Assembly: GCA_002189035.1 (NCBI GenBank)
Contig: NEEC01000343.1
Coordinates: 1 to 30,292, forward strand
Length of the DNA stretch: 30,292 nucleotides
Direction: 5' to 3'
Source: Utricularia gibba
Taxonomy: Eukaryota > Streptophyta > Magnoliopsida > Lamiales > Lentibulariaceae
The position numbers were made by a program, and so were the translations under genes. The notes beneath the pieces were generated by a model. That model was not told the DNA's origin. It ran no database searches and worked only from the letters and a program-made list of their open reading frames with translations. This document shows, in pieces, positions 14,826 to 24,226 of the stretch. The number at the start of each line of letters is the position of its first letter. Position 1 is the stretch's first letter.

Positions 14826-15750
14826 CTCGAGAGCGCCTCCTCAAATAAAAAGCTGTGGTTGAGAAAACATTTGGGGTGCTCATGACATCCTAACTTCAAA
14901 AAATGCATCACGATTTTTCGTCGAATAGGACCCGATTGGGCTCAGGAGTCGAACCGAACCTTGGGTCCGGACGAATTTCCGAACAAAGCACCCACCCAAA
15001 AACGACAAGCTTTTCCTTCAGAAACCATGTAGGCAGCTGCCGAAAACCCAACGTTAATAAATGGATCACTTTTTTGCCGGGCTACAAATGACTATGGGCC
15101 GAGCCCGACCTGACCTCCTCCGGCCCGATCCTGTGCCCCTCGAGAGCGCCTCCTCAAATATAAAGCTTGTGGACAAGAAAACCATTTGGGGTGCTCATGA
15201 CATCCTAACTTCAAAAAATGCATCACGATTTTCGTCGAATAGGACCCCATTGGGCTCAGGAGTCGAACCGAACCTTGGGTCCGGATGAATTCCCAACGAA
15301 AGCACCCACCAAAAACGACAAGCTTTTCCTTCAGAAACAAAGGCAGCTGCCGAAAACCCAACGTTAATAAATGGATCACTTTTTTTGCCGGGCTACAAAT
15401 GACTATGGGCCCGACCGACCTCCGGCCGGATCCTAGTGCCCCTCGAGAGCGCCTCCTCAAATATAAAGCTTGTGGACAAGAAAACCATTTGGGGTGCTCA
15501 TGACATCCTAACTTCAAAAAATGCATCACGATTTTCGTCGAATAGGACCCATTGGGCTCAGGAGTCGAACCGAACCTTGGGTCGGACGAAGTTCCCAACA
15601 AGCACCCACCCCAAAAACGACAAGCTTTTCCTTCAGAAACCATGTAGGCAGCTGCCGAAAACCCAACGTTAATAAATGGATCACTTTTTTTGCCGGGCTA
15701 CAAATGACTATGGGCCCGAGTCGATGACCTCCGGCCCGATCCTAGTGCCC
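14826..15750. repeat. HOR copy 1 (A 14826, B 15139, C 15442)
   Basis: First regular A-B-C set, 925 bp. A has GAATTTCCGAACAAAG; B and C both have TATAAAGCTTGTGGACAAG. The spacer before B carries a 3-bp duplication (CTCCTCC, around 15116-15122). It is preceded at 14209-14825 by an A-like/B pair lacking C, so the change of regime is fairly sharp. Confidence 0.78.
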
Positions 15751-16680
15751 CTCGAGAGCGCCTCCTCAAATAAAAAGCATGTGGTTGAGAAAACCATTTG
15801 GGGTGCTCATGACATCCTAACTTCAAAAATGCATCACGATTTTCGTCGAATAGGACCCGATTGGGCTCAGGAGTCGAACCGAACCTTGGGTCCGGACGAA
15901 TTTCCAACAAAAGCACCCACCCAAAAACGACAAGCTTTTCCTTCAGAAACCATGTAGGCAGCTGCCGAAAACCCAACGTTAATAAATGGATCACATTTTT
16001 TGCCGGGCTACAAATGACTATGGGCCGAGCCCGACCTGACCTCCGGCCCGATCCTGTGCCCTCGAGAGCGCCTCCTCAAATATAAAGCTTGTGGACAAGA
16101 AAACCATTTGGGGTGCTCATGACATCCTAACTTCAAAAAATGCATCACGATTTTCGTCGAATAGGACCCCATTGGGCTCAGGAGTCGAACCGAACCTTGG
16201 GTCCGGATGAATTCCCAACGAAAGCACCCACCCAAAAACGACAAGCTTTTCCTTCAGAAACAATGTAGGCAGCTGCCGAAAACCCAACGTTAATAAATGG
16301 ATCACTTTTTTTGCCGGGCTACAAATGACTATGGGCCCGAGCGACCCGACCTCCGGCCCGATCCTAGTGCCCCTCGAGAGCGCCTCCTCAAATATAAAGC
16401 TTGTGGACAAGAAAACCATTTGGGGTGCTCATGACATCCTAACTTCAAAAAATGCATCACGATTTTCGTCGAATAGGACCCCATTGGGCTCAGGAGTCGA
16501 ACCGAACCTTGGGTCGGACGAAGTTCCCAACAAAGCACCCCCAAAAACGACAAGCTTTTCCTTCAGAAACCATGTAGGCAGCTGCCGAAAACCCAACGTT
16601 AATAAATGGATCACTTTTTTTTGCCGGGCTACAAATGACTATGGGCCCGAGCGATGACCTCCGGCCCGATCCTAGTGCCC
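15751..16680. repeat. HOR copy 2 (A 15751, B 16061, C 16373)
   Basis: Regular set of 930 bp. A uses the GCATGTGGTTGAG linker and shows CACATTTTTT; B has GATGAATTCCCAACGAAAG and ACAATG; C has GACGAAGTTCCCAACAAAG. B and C share CCCCATTGGG. Confidence 0.78.
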
Positions 16681-17604
16681 CTCGAGAGCGCCTCCTCAAA
16701 TATAAAGCTGTGGAGAGAAAACCATTTGGGGTGCTCATGACATCCTAACTTCAAAAAATGCATCACGATTTTCGTCGAATAGGACCCATTGGGCTCAGGA
16801 GTCGAACCGAACCTTGGGTCCGGACGAATTTCCAACAAAGCACCCACCCAAAAACGACAAGCTTTTCCTTCAGAAACCATGTAGGCAGCTGCCGAAAACC
16901 CAACGTTAATAAATGGATCACTTTTTTGCCGGGCTACAAATGACTATGGGCCGAGCCCGACCTGACCTCCGGCCCGATCCTGGTGCCCCTCGAGAGCGCC
17001 TCCTCAAATAAAAGCTTGTGGACAGAAAACCATTTGGGGTGCTCATGACATCCTAACTTCAAAAAATGCATCACGATTTTCGTCGAATAGGACCCCATTG
17101 GGCTCAGGAGTCGAACCGAACCTTGGGTCCGGATGAATTCCCAACGAAAGCACCCACCAAAAACGACAAGCTTTTCCTTCAGAAACATGTAGGCAGCTGC
17201 CGAAAACCCAACGTTAATAAATGGATCACTTTTTTGCCGGGCTACAAATGACTATGGGCCCGAGTTCGACCGACCTCCGGCCAGATCCTAGTGCCCTCGA
17301 GAGCGCCTCCTCAAATATAAAGCTTGTGGACAAGAAAACCATTTGGGGTGCTCATGACATCCTAACTTCAAAAAATGCATCACGATTTTCGTCGAATAGG
17401 ACCCATTGGGCTCAGAGTCGAACCGAACCTTGGGTCGGACGAACCCAACAAAGCACCCACCAAAAACGACAAGCTTTTCCTTCAGAAACCATGTAGGCAG
17501 CTGCCGAAACCCAACGTTAATAAATGGATCACTTTTTTTGCCGGGCTACAAATGACTATGGGCCCGAGTCGATGACCGATGACCTCCGGCCCGATCCTAG
17601 TGCC
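16681..17604. repeat. HOR copy 3 (A 16681, B 16989, C 17296)
   Basis: Regular set of 924 bp. The A monomer has an unusual TATAAAGCTGTGGAGAG linker, suggesting a B/C-like front joined to an A body. C ends with a 7-bp tandem duplication GATGACC GATGACC (17571-17584) in the spacer. Confidence 0.75.
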
Positions 17605-18354
17605 CTCGAGAGCGCCTCCTCAAATAAAAGCATGTGGTGAGAAAACCATTTGGGGTGCTCATGACATCCTAACTTCAAAAAAATGCATCACGATTTTCGT
17701 CGAATAGGACCTGATTGGGCTCAGGAGTCGAACCGAACCTTGGGTCCGGACGAATTTCCGAACAACAGCACCCACCCCAAAACGACAAGCTTTTCCTTCA
17801 CAAACCATGTAGGCAGGTGCCGAAAACCCAACGTTAATAAATGGATCACATTTTTTCCGGGGCTACAAATGACTATGGGGCCGAGCCCGACCTGACCTCC
17901 GGCCCGATCCTGGTGCCCCTCGAGAGCGCCTCCTCAAATATAAAGCTTGTGGACAGAAAACCATTTGGGGTGCTCATGACATTTTTTTGCCGGGCTACAA
18001 ATGACTATGGGCCGAGCGACCGACCTCCGGCCCGATCCTGGTGCCCCTCGAGAGCGCCTCCTCAAATATAAAGCTTGTGGACAAGAAAACCATTTGGGGT
18101 GCTCATGACATCCTAACTTCAAAAAATGCATCACGATTTTCGTCGAATAGGACCCCATTGGGCTCAGGAGTCGAACCGAACCTTGGGTCCGGACGAATTC
18201 CCAACAAAAGCACCCACCCAAAAACGACAAGCTTTTCCTTCAGAAACCATGTAGGCAGCTGCCGAAAACCCAACGTTAATAAATGGATCACTTTTTTTGC
18301 CGGGCTACAAATGACTATGGGCCCGAGCCTGACCTCCGGCCCGATCCTAGGCCC
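17605..18354. repeat. HOR copy 4 with deleted B (A 17605, B 17919 short, C 18047)
   Basis: Only 750 bp because B has lost about 180 bp. The A monomer has the full private set CACAAACC, GGCAGGTGCC and CACATTTTTT, also found at 18355 and 24227. Confidence 0.8.
17919..18046. repeat. Truncated monomer, 128 bp, internal deletion
   Basis: Begins as a B monomer (spacer GAGCCCGACCTGACC, CCTGGTG, TATAAAGCTTGTGGACAG) and reads normally to GCTCATGACAT (about 17982). It then jumps straight to TTTTTTGCCGGGCTAC, which normally lies about 180 bp further on. CTAACTT, the ATGCAT region, the GTCGAACC block, the second HindIII-type site and GGCAGCTGCC are all missing. The joined ends share a few bases (ACAT, if the CACATTTTTT variant was the right-hand partner), consistent with a microhomology deletion. 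It is the shortest unit in the window. Confidence 0.93.
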
Positions 18355-19281
18355 CTCGAGAGCGCCTCCTCAAATAAAAAGCTGTGGAGAAAACCATTTG
18401 GGGTGCTCATGACATCCTAACTTCAAAAAATGCATCACGATTTTCGTCGAATAGGACCGATTGGGCTCAGGAGTCGAACCGAACCTTGGGTCCGGACGAA
18501 TTTCCGAACAACAGCACCACCCAAAAACGACAAGCTTTTCCTTCACAAACCATGTAGGCAGGTGCCGAAAACCCAACGTTAATAAATGGATCACATTTTT
18601 TGCCGGGCTACAAATGACTATGGGCCGAGCCGACCTGACCTCCGGCCCGATCCTGGTGCCCCTCGAGAGCGCCTCCTCAAATATAAAGCTTGTGGACAAG
18701 AAAACCATTTGGGGTGCTCATGACATCCTAACTTCAAAAATGCATCACGATTTTCGTCGAATAGGACCCCATTGGGCTCAGGAGTCGAACCGAACCTTGG
18801 GTCCGGATGAATTCCCACGAAAGCACCCACCCAAAAACGACAAGCTTTTCCTTCAGAAACATGTAGGCAGCTGCCGAAAACCCAACGTTAATAAATGGAT
18901 CACTTTTTTTGCCGGGCTACAAATGACTATGGGCCCGAGTTCGACCGACCTCCGGCCCGATCCTAGTGCCCCTCGAGAGCGCCTCCTCAAATATAAAGCT
19001 TGTGGACAAGAAACCATTTGGGGTGCTCATGACATCCTAACTTCAAAAAATGCATCACGATTTTCGTCGAATAGGACCCCATTGGGCTCAGGAGTCGAAC
19101 CGAACCTTGGGTCCGGACGAATTCCCAACAAAGCACCCACCCAAAAACGACAAGCTTTTCCTTCAGAAACCATGTAGGCAGCTGCCGAAAACCCAACGTT
19201 AATAAATGGATCACTTTTTTGCCGGGCTACAAATGACTATGGGCCCGAGCCGACCTGACCTCCGGCCCGATCCTAGTGCCC
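18355..19281. repeat. HOR copy 5 (A 18355, B 18662, C 18972)
   Basis: Regular set of 927 bp. A carries CACAAACC, GGCAGGTGCC and CACATTTTTT; B GATGAATTCCCACGAAAG; C GACGAATTCCCAACAAAG. One of the clearest examples of the trimer. Confidence 0.82.
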
Positions 19282-20205
19282 CTCGAGAGCGCCTCCTCAA
19301 ATAAAAAGCTGTGGTTGAGAAAACCATTTGGGGTGCTCATGACATCCTAACTTCAAAAATGCATCACGATTTTCGTCGAATAGGACCCGATTGGGCTCAG
19401 GAGTCGAACCGAACCTTGGGTCCGGACGAATTTCCCAACAAGCACCCACCCAAAAACGACAAGCTTTTCCTTCAGAAACCATGTAGGCAGGTGCCGAAAA
19501 CCCAACGTTAATAAATGGATCACATTTTTGCCGGGCTACAAATGACTATGGGCCGAGCCCGACCTGACCTCCGGCCCGATCCTGGTGCCCCTCGAGAGCG
19601 CTCCTCAAATATAAAGCTTGTGGACAAGAAAACCATTTGGGGTGCTCATGACATCCTAACTTCAAAAATGCATCACGATTTTCGTCGAATAGGACCCTTG
19701 GGCTCAGGAGTCGAACAAACCTTGGGTCCGGATGAACTTCCCAACGAAAGCCACCCAAAAACGACAAGCTTTTCCTTCAGAAACAATGTAGGCAGCTGCC
19801 GAAAACCCAACGTTAATAAATGGATCACTTTTTTGCCCGGGCTACAAATGACTATGGGCCCGAGTTCGACCCGACCTCCGGCCAGATCCTAGTGCCCCTC
19901 GAGAGCGCCTCCTCAAATATAAAGCTTGTGGACAAGAAAACCATTTGGGGTGCTCATGACATCCTAACTTCAAAAAAATGCATCACGATTTTCGTCGAAT
20001 AGGACCCCATTGGGCTCAGGAGTCGAACCGAACCTTGGGTCGGACGAATTCCCAACAAAGCACCCCCAAAAACGACAAGCTTTTCCTTCAGAAACCATGT
20101 AGGCAGCTGCCGAAAACCCAACGTTAATAAATGGATCACTTTTTTTGCCGGGCTACAAATGACTATGGGCCGAGCGACCTGACCTCCGGCCCGATCCTAG
20201 TGCCC
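19282..20205. repeat. HOR copy 6 (A 19282, B 19591, C 19898)
   Basis: Regular set of 924 bp. A has GGCAGGTGCC and CACATTTTT but keeps CAGAAACC. B keeps the older GATGAACTTCCCAACGAAAG with ACAATG and a shortened CGAACAAACC. The spacer before C has CCAGATCCTAG, a marker that follows B-like units in the left domain too. Confidence 0.8.
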
Positions 20206-21137
20206 CTCGAGAGCGCCTCCTCAAATAAAAGCTTGTGGTTGAGAAAACCATTTGGGGTGCTCATGACATCCTAACTTCAAAAAATGCATCACGATTTTCG
20301 TCGAATAGGACCCGATTGGGCTCAGGAGTCGAACCGAACCTTGGGTCCGGACGAATTTCCAACAAAAGCACCCACCCAAAAACGACAAGCTTTTCCTTCA
20401 GAAACCATGTAGGCAGGTGCCGAAAACCCAACGTTAATAAATGGATCACTTTTTTGCCGGGCTACAAATGACTATGGGCCGAGCCCGACCTGACCTCCGG
20501 CCCGATCCTGGTGCCCCTCGAGAGCGCCTCCTCAAATATAAAGCTTGTGGACAAGAAAACCATTTGGGGTGCTCATGACATCCTAACTTCAAAAAATGCA
20601 TCACGATTTTCGTCGAATAGGACCCCATTGGGCTCAGGAGTCGAACCGAACCTTGGGTCGGACGAATTTTCCAACAAAGCACCCACCCAAAAACGACAAG
20701 CTTTTCCTTCAGAAACATGTAGGCAGGTGCCGAAAACCCAACGTTAATAAATGGATCACTTTTTTGCCGGGCTACAAATGACTATGGGCCGAGCCCGACC
20801 TGACCTCCGGCCCGATCCTGGTGCCCCTCGAGAGCGCCTCCTCAAATATAAAGCTTGTGGACAAGAAAACCATTTGGGGTGCTCATGACATCCTAACTTC
20901 AAAAAATGCATCACGATTTTCGTCGAATAGGACCCGATTGGGCTCAGGAGTCGAACCGAACCTTGGGTCCGGACGAATTCCAACAAAGCACCCACCCAAA
21001 AACGACAAGCTTTTCCTTCAGAAACCATGTAGGCAGCTGCCGAAAACCCAACGTTAATAAATGGATCACTTTTTTTGCCGGGCTACAAATGACTATGGGC
21101 CCGAGTTCGACCGACCTCCGGCCCGATCCTAGTGCCC

Positions 21138-21292
21138 CTCGAGAGCGCCTCCTCAAATATAAAGCTTGTGGACAAGAAAACCATTTGGGGTGCTCATGAC
21201 ATCCTAACTTCAAAAAATGCATCACGATTTTCGTCGAATAGGACCCCATTGGGCTCAGGAGTCGAACCGAACCTTGGGTCCGGACGAATTCC
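21138..21292. repeat. Left half-unit (L, 155 bp) of the monomer
   Basis: First of two diverged sub-repeats inside the monomer. Landmarks in order: GAGAGCGCC (21141), AAGCTT (21162), AGAAAACCAT (21175), TGCATCAC preceded by an A-rich run (21212-21225), GGGCTCAGGAG (21251), TCGAACCGAACCT (21262). Each has a counterpart in the right half at about +155. In monomers of the left domain this half reads AATAAATGCATCAC, matching 13 of 14 bases of AATAAATGGATCAC in the right half. Seen directly; common ancestry of the halves is inferred from the collinear order. Confidence 0.8.
21258..21268 (-). promoter_or_regulatory. B-box-like motif (RNA polymerase III), one per monomer, example copy
   Basis: The minus strand reads GGTTCGACTCC, a perfect match to the tRNA-gene B-box consensus GGTTCGANTCC bound by TFIIIC. 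It is present in most monomers. It is changed at one base where CGAACAGAACC occurs (as at 31, 1570, 3425) and removed at 29778. On the same strand a T6 run follows about 40 bases on (21212-21217 complement), of the kind that ends polymerase III transcription. I find no convincing A box upstream, so this is a motif match, not a promoter call. Confidence 0.3.
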
Positions 21293-21444
21293 CAACAAAG
21301 CACCCACCAAAAACGACAAGCTTTTCCTTCAGAAACCATGTAGGCAGCTGCCGAAAACCCAACGTTAATAAATGGATCACTTTTTTTGCCGGGCTACAAA
21401 TGACTATGGGCCGAGCGATGACCTCCGGCCCGATCCTAGTGCCC
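21293..21444. repeat. Right half-unit (R, 152 bp) of the monomer
   Basis: Second diverged sub-repeat. Landmarks in order: AAAGCACC (21297), AAGCTT (21318), AGAAACCAT (21331), AATAAATGGATCAC (21367-21380), TATGGGCCGAG (21405, GGGCCCGAG in most copies), and the spacer where most copies read CCGACCTGACCT. My hand alignment of L and R gives roughly 60-65% identity over the best-preserved 100 columns or so, with small gaps only. R never carries the TATAAA, and its equivalent of the GGAGTCGAACC block has decayed into the hypervariable spacer. Confidence 0.8.
21343..21352. repeat. 10-bp perfect palindrome GGCAGCTGCC, one per monomer, example copy
   Basis: GGCAGCTGCC is its own reverse complement and includes a PvuII-type CAGCTG. 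It lies within one of the best-conserved blocks of the right half-unit. It is changed to GGCAGGTGCC in several A monomers (17605, 18355, 19282, 20206, 22367, 24227, 25149) and in the chimera at 20517, and shortened at 21445. Confidence 0.85.
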
Positions 21445-22366
21445 CTCGAGAGCGCCTCCTCAAATAAAAAGCTGTGGTTGAGAAAACCATTTGGGTGCTC
21501 ATGACATCCTAACTTCAAAAAATGCATCACGATTTTCGTCGAATAGGACCCGATTGGGCTCAGGAGTCGAACGAACCTTGGGTCCGGACGAATTTCCGAA
21601 CAACAGCACCCACCCAAAACGACAAGCTTTTCCTTCAGAAACCATGTAGGCAGTGCCGAAAACCCAACGTTAATAAATGGATCACATTTTTTGCCGGGCT
21701 ACAAATGACTATGGGCCCGAGCCCGACCTGACCTCCGGCCCGATCCTGGTGCCCCTCGAGAGCGCCTCCTCAAATATAAAGCTTGTGGACAAGAAAACCA
21801 TTTGGGGTGCTCATGACATCCTAACTTCAAAAAATGCATCACGATTTTCGTCGAATAGGACCCCATTGGGCTCAGGAGTCGAACCGAACCTTGGGTCCGG
21901 ACGAATTCCCAACGAAAGCACCCACCAAAAACGACAAGCTTTTCCTTCAGAAACAATGTAGGCAGCTGCCGAAAACCCAACGTTAATAAATGGATCACTT
22001 TTTTTGCCGGGCTACAAATGACTATGGGCCCGAGCGACCGACTCCGGCCGATCCTAGTGCCCTCGAGAGCGCCTCCTCAAATATAAAGCTTGTGGACAAG
22101 AAAACCATTTGGGGTGCTCATGACATCCTAACTTCAAAAAATGCATCACGATTTTCGTCGAATAGGACCCATTGGGCTCAGGAGTCGAACCGAACCTTGG
22201 GTCCGGACGAATTCCCAACAACAGCACCCAAAAAACGACAAGCTTTTCCTTCAGAAACCATGTAGGCAGCTGCCGAAAACCCAACGTTAATAAATGGATC
22301 ACTTTTTTGCCGGGCTACAAATGACTATGGGCCCGAGCGATGACCTCCGGCCCGATCCTAGTGCCC
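21445..22366. repeat. HOR copy 8 (A 21445, B 21755, C 22062)
   Basis: Regular set of 922 bp. A has GAATTTCCGAACAACAG, CACATTTTTT and a one-base-deleted palindrome, GGCAGTGCC. B has ACAATG; C has GAATTCCCAACAACAG. Confidence 0.8.
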
Positions 22367-23299
22367 CTCGAGAGCGCCTCCTCAAATAAAAAAGCTTGTG
22401 GTTGAGAAAACCATTTGGGGTGCTCATGACATCCTAACTTCAAAAAATGCATCACGATTTTCGTCGAATAGGACCCATTGGGCTCAGGAGTCGAACCGAA
22501 CCTTGGGTCCGGACGAATTTCCCAACAACAGCACCCAAAAAAACGACAAGCTTTTCCTTCAGAAAACCATGTAGGCAGGTGCCGAAAACCCAACGTTAAT
22601 AAATGGATCACTTTTTTTGCCGGGCTACAAATGACTATGGGCCGAGCCCGACCTGACCTCCGGCCCGATCCTGGTGCCCCTCGAGAGCGCCTCCTCAAAT
22701 ATAAAGCTTGTGGACAAGAAAACCATTTGGGGTGCTCATGACATCCTAACTTCAAAAAATGCATCACGATTTTCGTCGAATAGGACCCGATTGGGCTCAG
22801 GAGTCGAACCGAACCTTGGGTCCGGACGAACTTCCCAACGAAAGCACCCACCCAAAAACGACAAGCTTTTCCTTCAGAAACAATGTAGGCAGCTGCCGAA
22901 AACCCAACGTTAATAAATGGATCACTTTTTTGCCGGGCTACAAATGACTATGGGCCCGAGCCGACCGACCTCCGGCCCGATCCTGGTGCCCCTCGAGAGC
23001 GCCTCCTCAAATATAAAGCTTGTGGACAAGAAAACCATTTGGGGTGCTCATGACATCCTAACTTCAAAAAAATGCATCACGATTTTCGTCGAATAGGACC
23101 CCATTGGGCTCAGGAGTCGAACCGAACCTTGGGTCCGGACGAATTCCCAACAAAGCACCCACCCAAAAACGACAAGCTTTTCCTTCAGAAACCATGTAGG
23201 CAGCTGCCGAAAACCCAACGTTAATAAATGGATCACTTTTTTGCCGGGCTACAAATGACTATGGGCCGAGCGATGACCTCCGGCCCGATCCTAGTGCCC
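22367..23299. repeat. HOR copy 9 (A 22367, B 22680, C 22992)
   Basis: Regular set of 933 bp. A has AACAACAG and GGCAGGTGCC with a normal CACTTTTTTT; B has GACGAACTTCCCAACGAAAG and ACAATG; C is standard. Confidence 0.8.
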
Positions 23300-24226
23300 C
23301 TCGAGAGCGCCTCCTCAAATATAAAAGCTGTGGTTGAGAAAACCATTTGGGGTGCTCATGACATCCTAACTTCAAAAATGCATCACGATTTTCGTCGAAT
23401 AGGACCCGATTGGGCTCAGGAGTCGAACCGAACCTTGGGTCCGGACGAATTTCCGAACAAAGCACCCACCAAAAACGACAAGCTTTTCCTTCAGAAACCA
23501 TGTAGGCAGCTGCCGAAAACCCAACGTTAATAAATGGATCACTTTTTTGCCGGGCTACAAATGACTATGGGCCGAGCCCGACCTGACCTCCGGCCCGATC
23601 CTGGTGCCCTCGAGAGCGCCTCCTCAAATATAAAGCTTGTGGACAAGAAAACCATTTGGGGTGCTCATGACATCCTAACTTCAAAAAATGCATCACGATT
23701 TTCGTCGAATAGGACCCCATTGGGCTCAGGAGTCGAACCGAACCTTGGGTCCGGACGAATTCCAACGAAAGCACCCACCCAAAAACGACAAGCTTTTCCT
23801 TCAGAAACCATGTAGGCAGCTGCCGAAAACCCAACGTTAATAAATGGATCACTTTTTTTGCGGGCTACAAATGACTATGGGCCCGAGCGACCGACCTCCG
23901 GCCCGATCCTAGTGCCCCTCGAGAGCGCCTCCTCAAATAAAAGCTTGTGGACAAGAAAACCATTTGGGGTGCTCATGACATCCTAACTTCAAAAAATGCA
24001 TCACGATTTTCGTCGAATAGGACCCGATTGGGCTCAGGAGTCGAACCGAACCTTGGGTCCGGACGAATTCCCAACAAGCACCCACCCAAAAACGACAAGC
24101 TTTTCCTTCAGAAACCATGTAGGCAGCTGCCGAAAACCCAACGTTAATAAATGGATCACTTTTTTTTGCCGGGCTACAAATGACTATGGGCCGAGCCGAC
24201 CTGACCTCCGGCCCGATCCTGTGCCC
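23300..24226. repeat. HOR copy 10 (A 23300, B 23609, C 23918)
   Basis: Regular set of 927 bp. A has an intermediate TATAAAAGCTGTGGTTGAG linker and retains GGCAGCTGCC. C lacks TATAAA but keeps the ACAAG linker. Confidence 0.78.

Larger units (their letters stand above)
20206..21444. repeat. HOR copy 7, expanded to four monomers (A 20206, B/A 20517, B 20827, C 21138)
   Basis: 1239 bp instead of about 925. The additional monomer at 20517-20826 begins as B (CCTGGTG, GTGGACAAG, CCCCATTG) but ends as A (GGCAGGTGCC, GGGCCGAG followed by CCCGACCTGACC). The next monomer, 20827, again begins as B. This is the arrangement expected from an unequal exchange between a B and an A monomer. Confidence 0.8.
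21138..21444. repeat. Reference monomer (type C, 307 bp) with its internal anatomy
   Basis: Chosen as a clean copy. In order it holds: XhoI-type CTCGAG (21138); TATAAA (21158-21163) overlapping a first HindIII-type AAGCTT (21162-21167); a variable linker after GTGG; a conserved block from AAAACCATTT to CTAACTTC; an A6 run and NsiI-type ATGCAT (21212-21222); conserved ATTTTCGTCGAATAGGA; GGAGTCGAACC (21258-21268); the 8-bp palindrome GTCCGGAC (21278-21285); a variable block GACGAATTCCCAACAAAG; a second AAGCTT (21318-21323); the 10-bp palindrome GGCAGCTGCC (21343-21352); AATAAATGGATCAC (21367-21380); a T7 run; GCCGGGCTACAAATGAC; and a hypervariable spacer (about 21414-21424). Most differences between copies fall in the linker, the GACGAA block and the spacer. 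Confidence 0.93.

Noticed and set aside
18461-19177. 238-codon open frame on the plus strand, the longest in the window
   Set aside because: It is satellite sequence read through more than two monomers. The frame stays open only because monomer lengths and indels shift phase between copies. The same peptide pieces recur in all frames and on both strands across the window, and there is no codon constraint or gene-like context.
21228-21247. CENP-B box candidate around TTTTCGTCGAATAGGACC
   Set aside because: TTCG and the central A of the TTCGNNNNANNCGGG core are present, but the CGGG end is not (GGAC or similar instead). No window on either strand satisfied all core positions.
21258-21268. tRNA gene or tRNA-derived SINE
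   Set aside because: Only the B box matches. The T-arm stem is imperfect, no A box lies at suitable distance, and there is no cloverleaf, so no tRNA is called.
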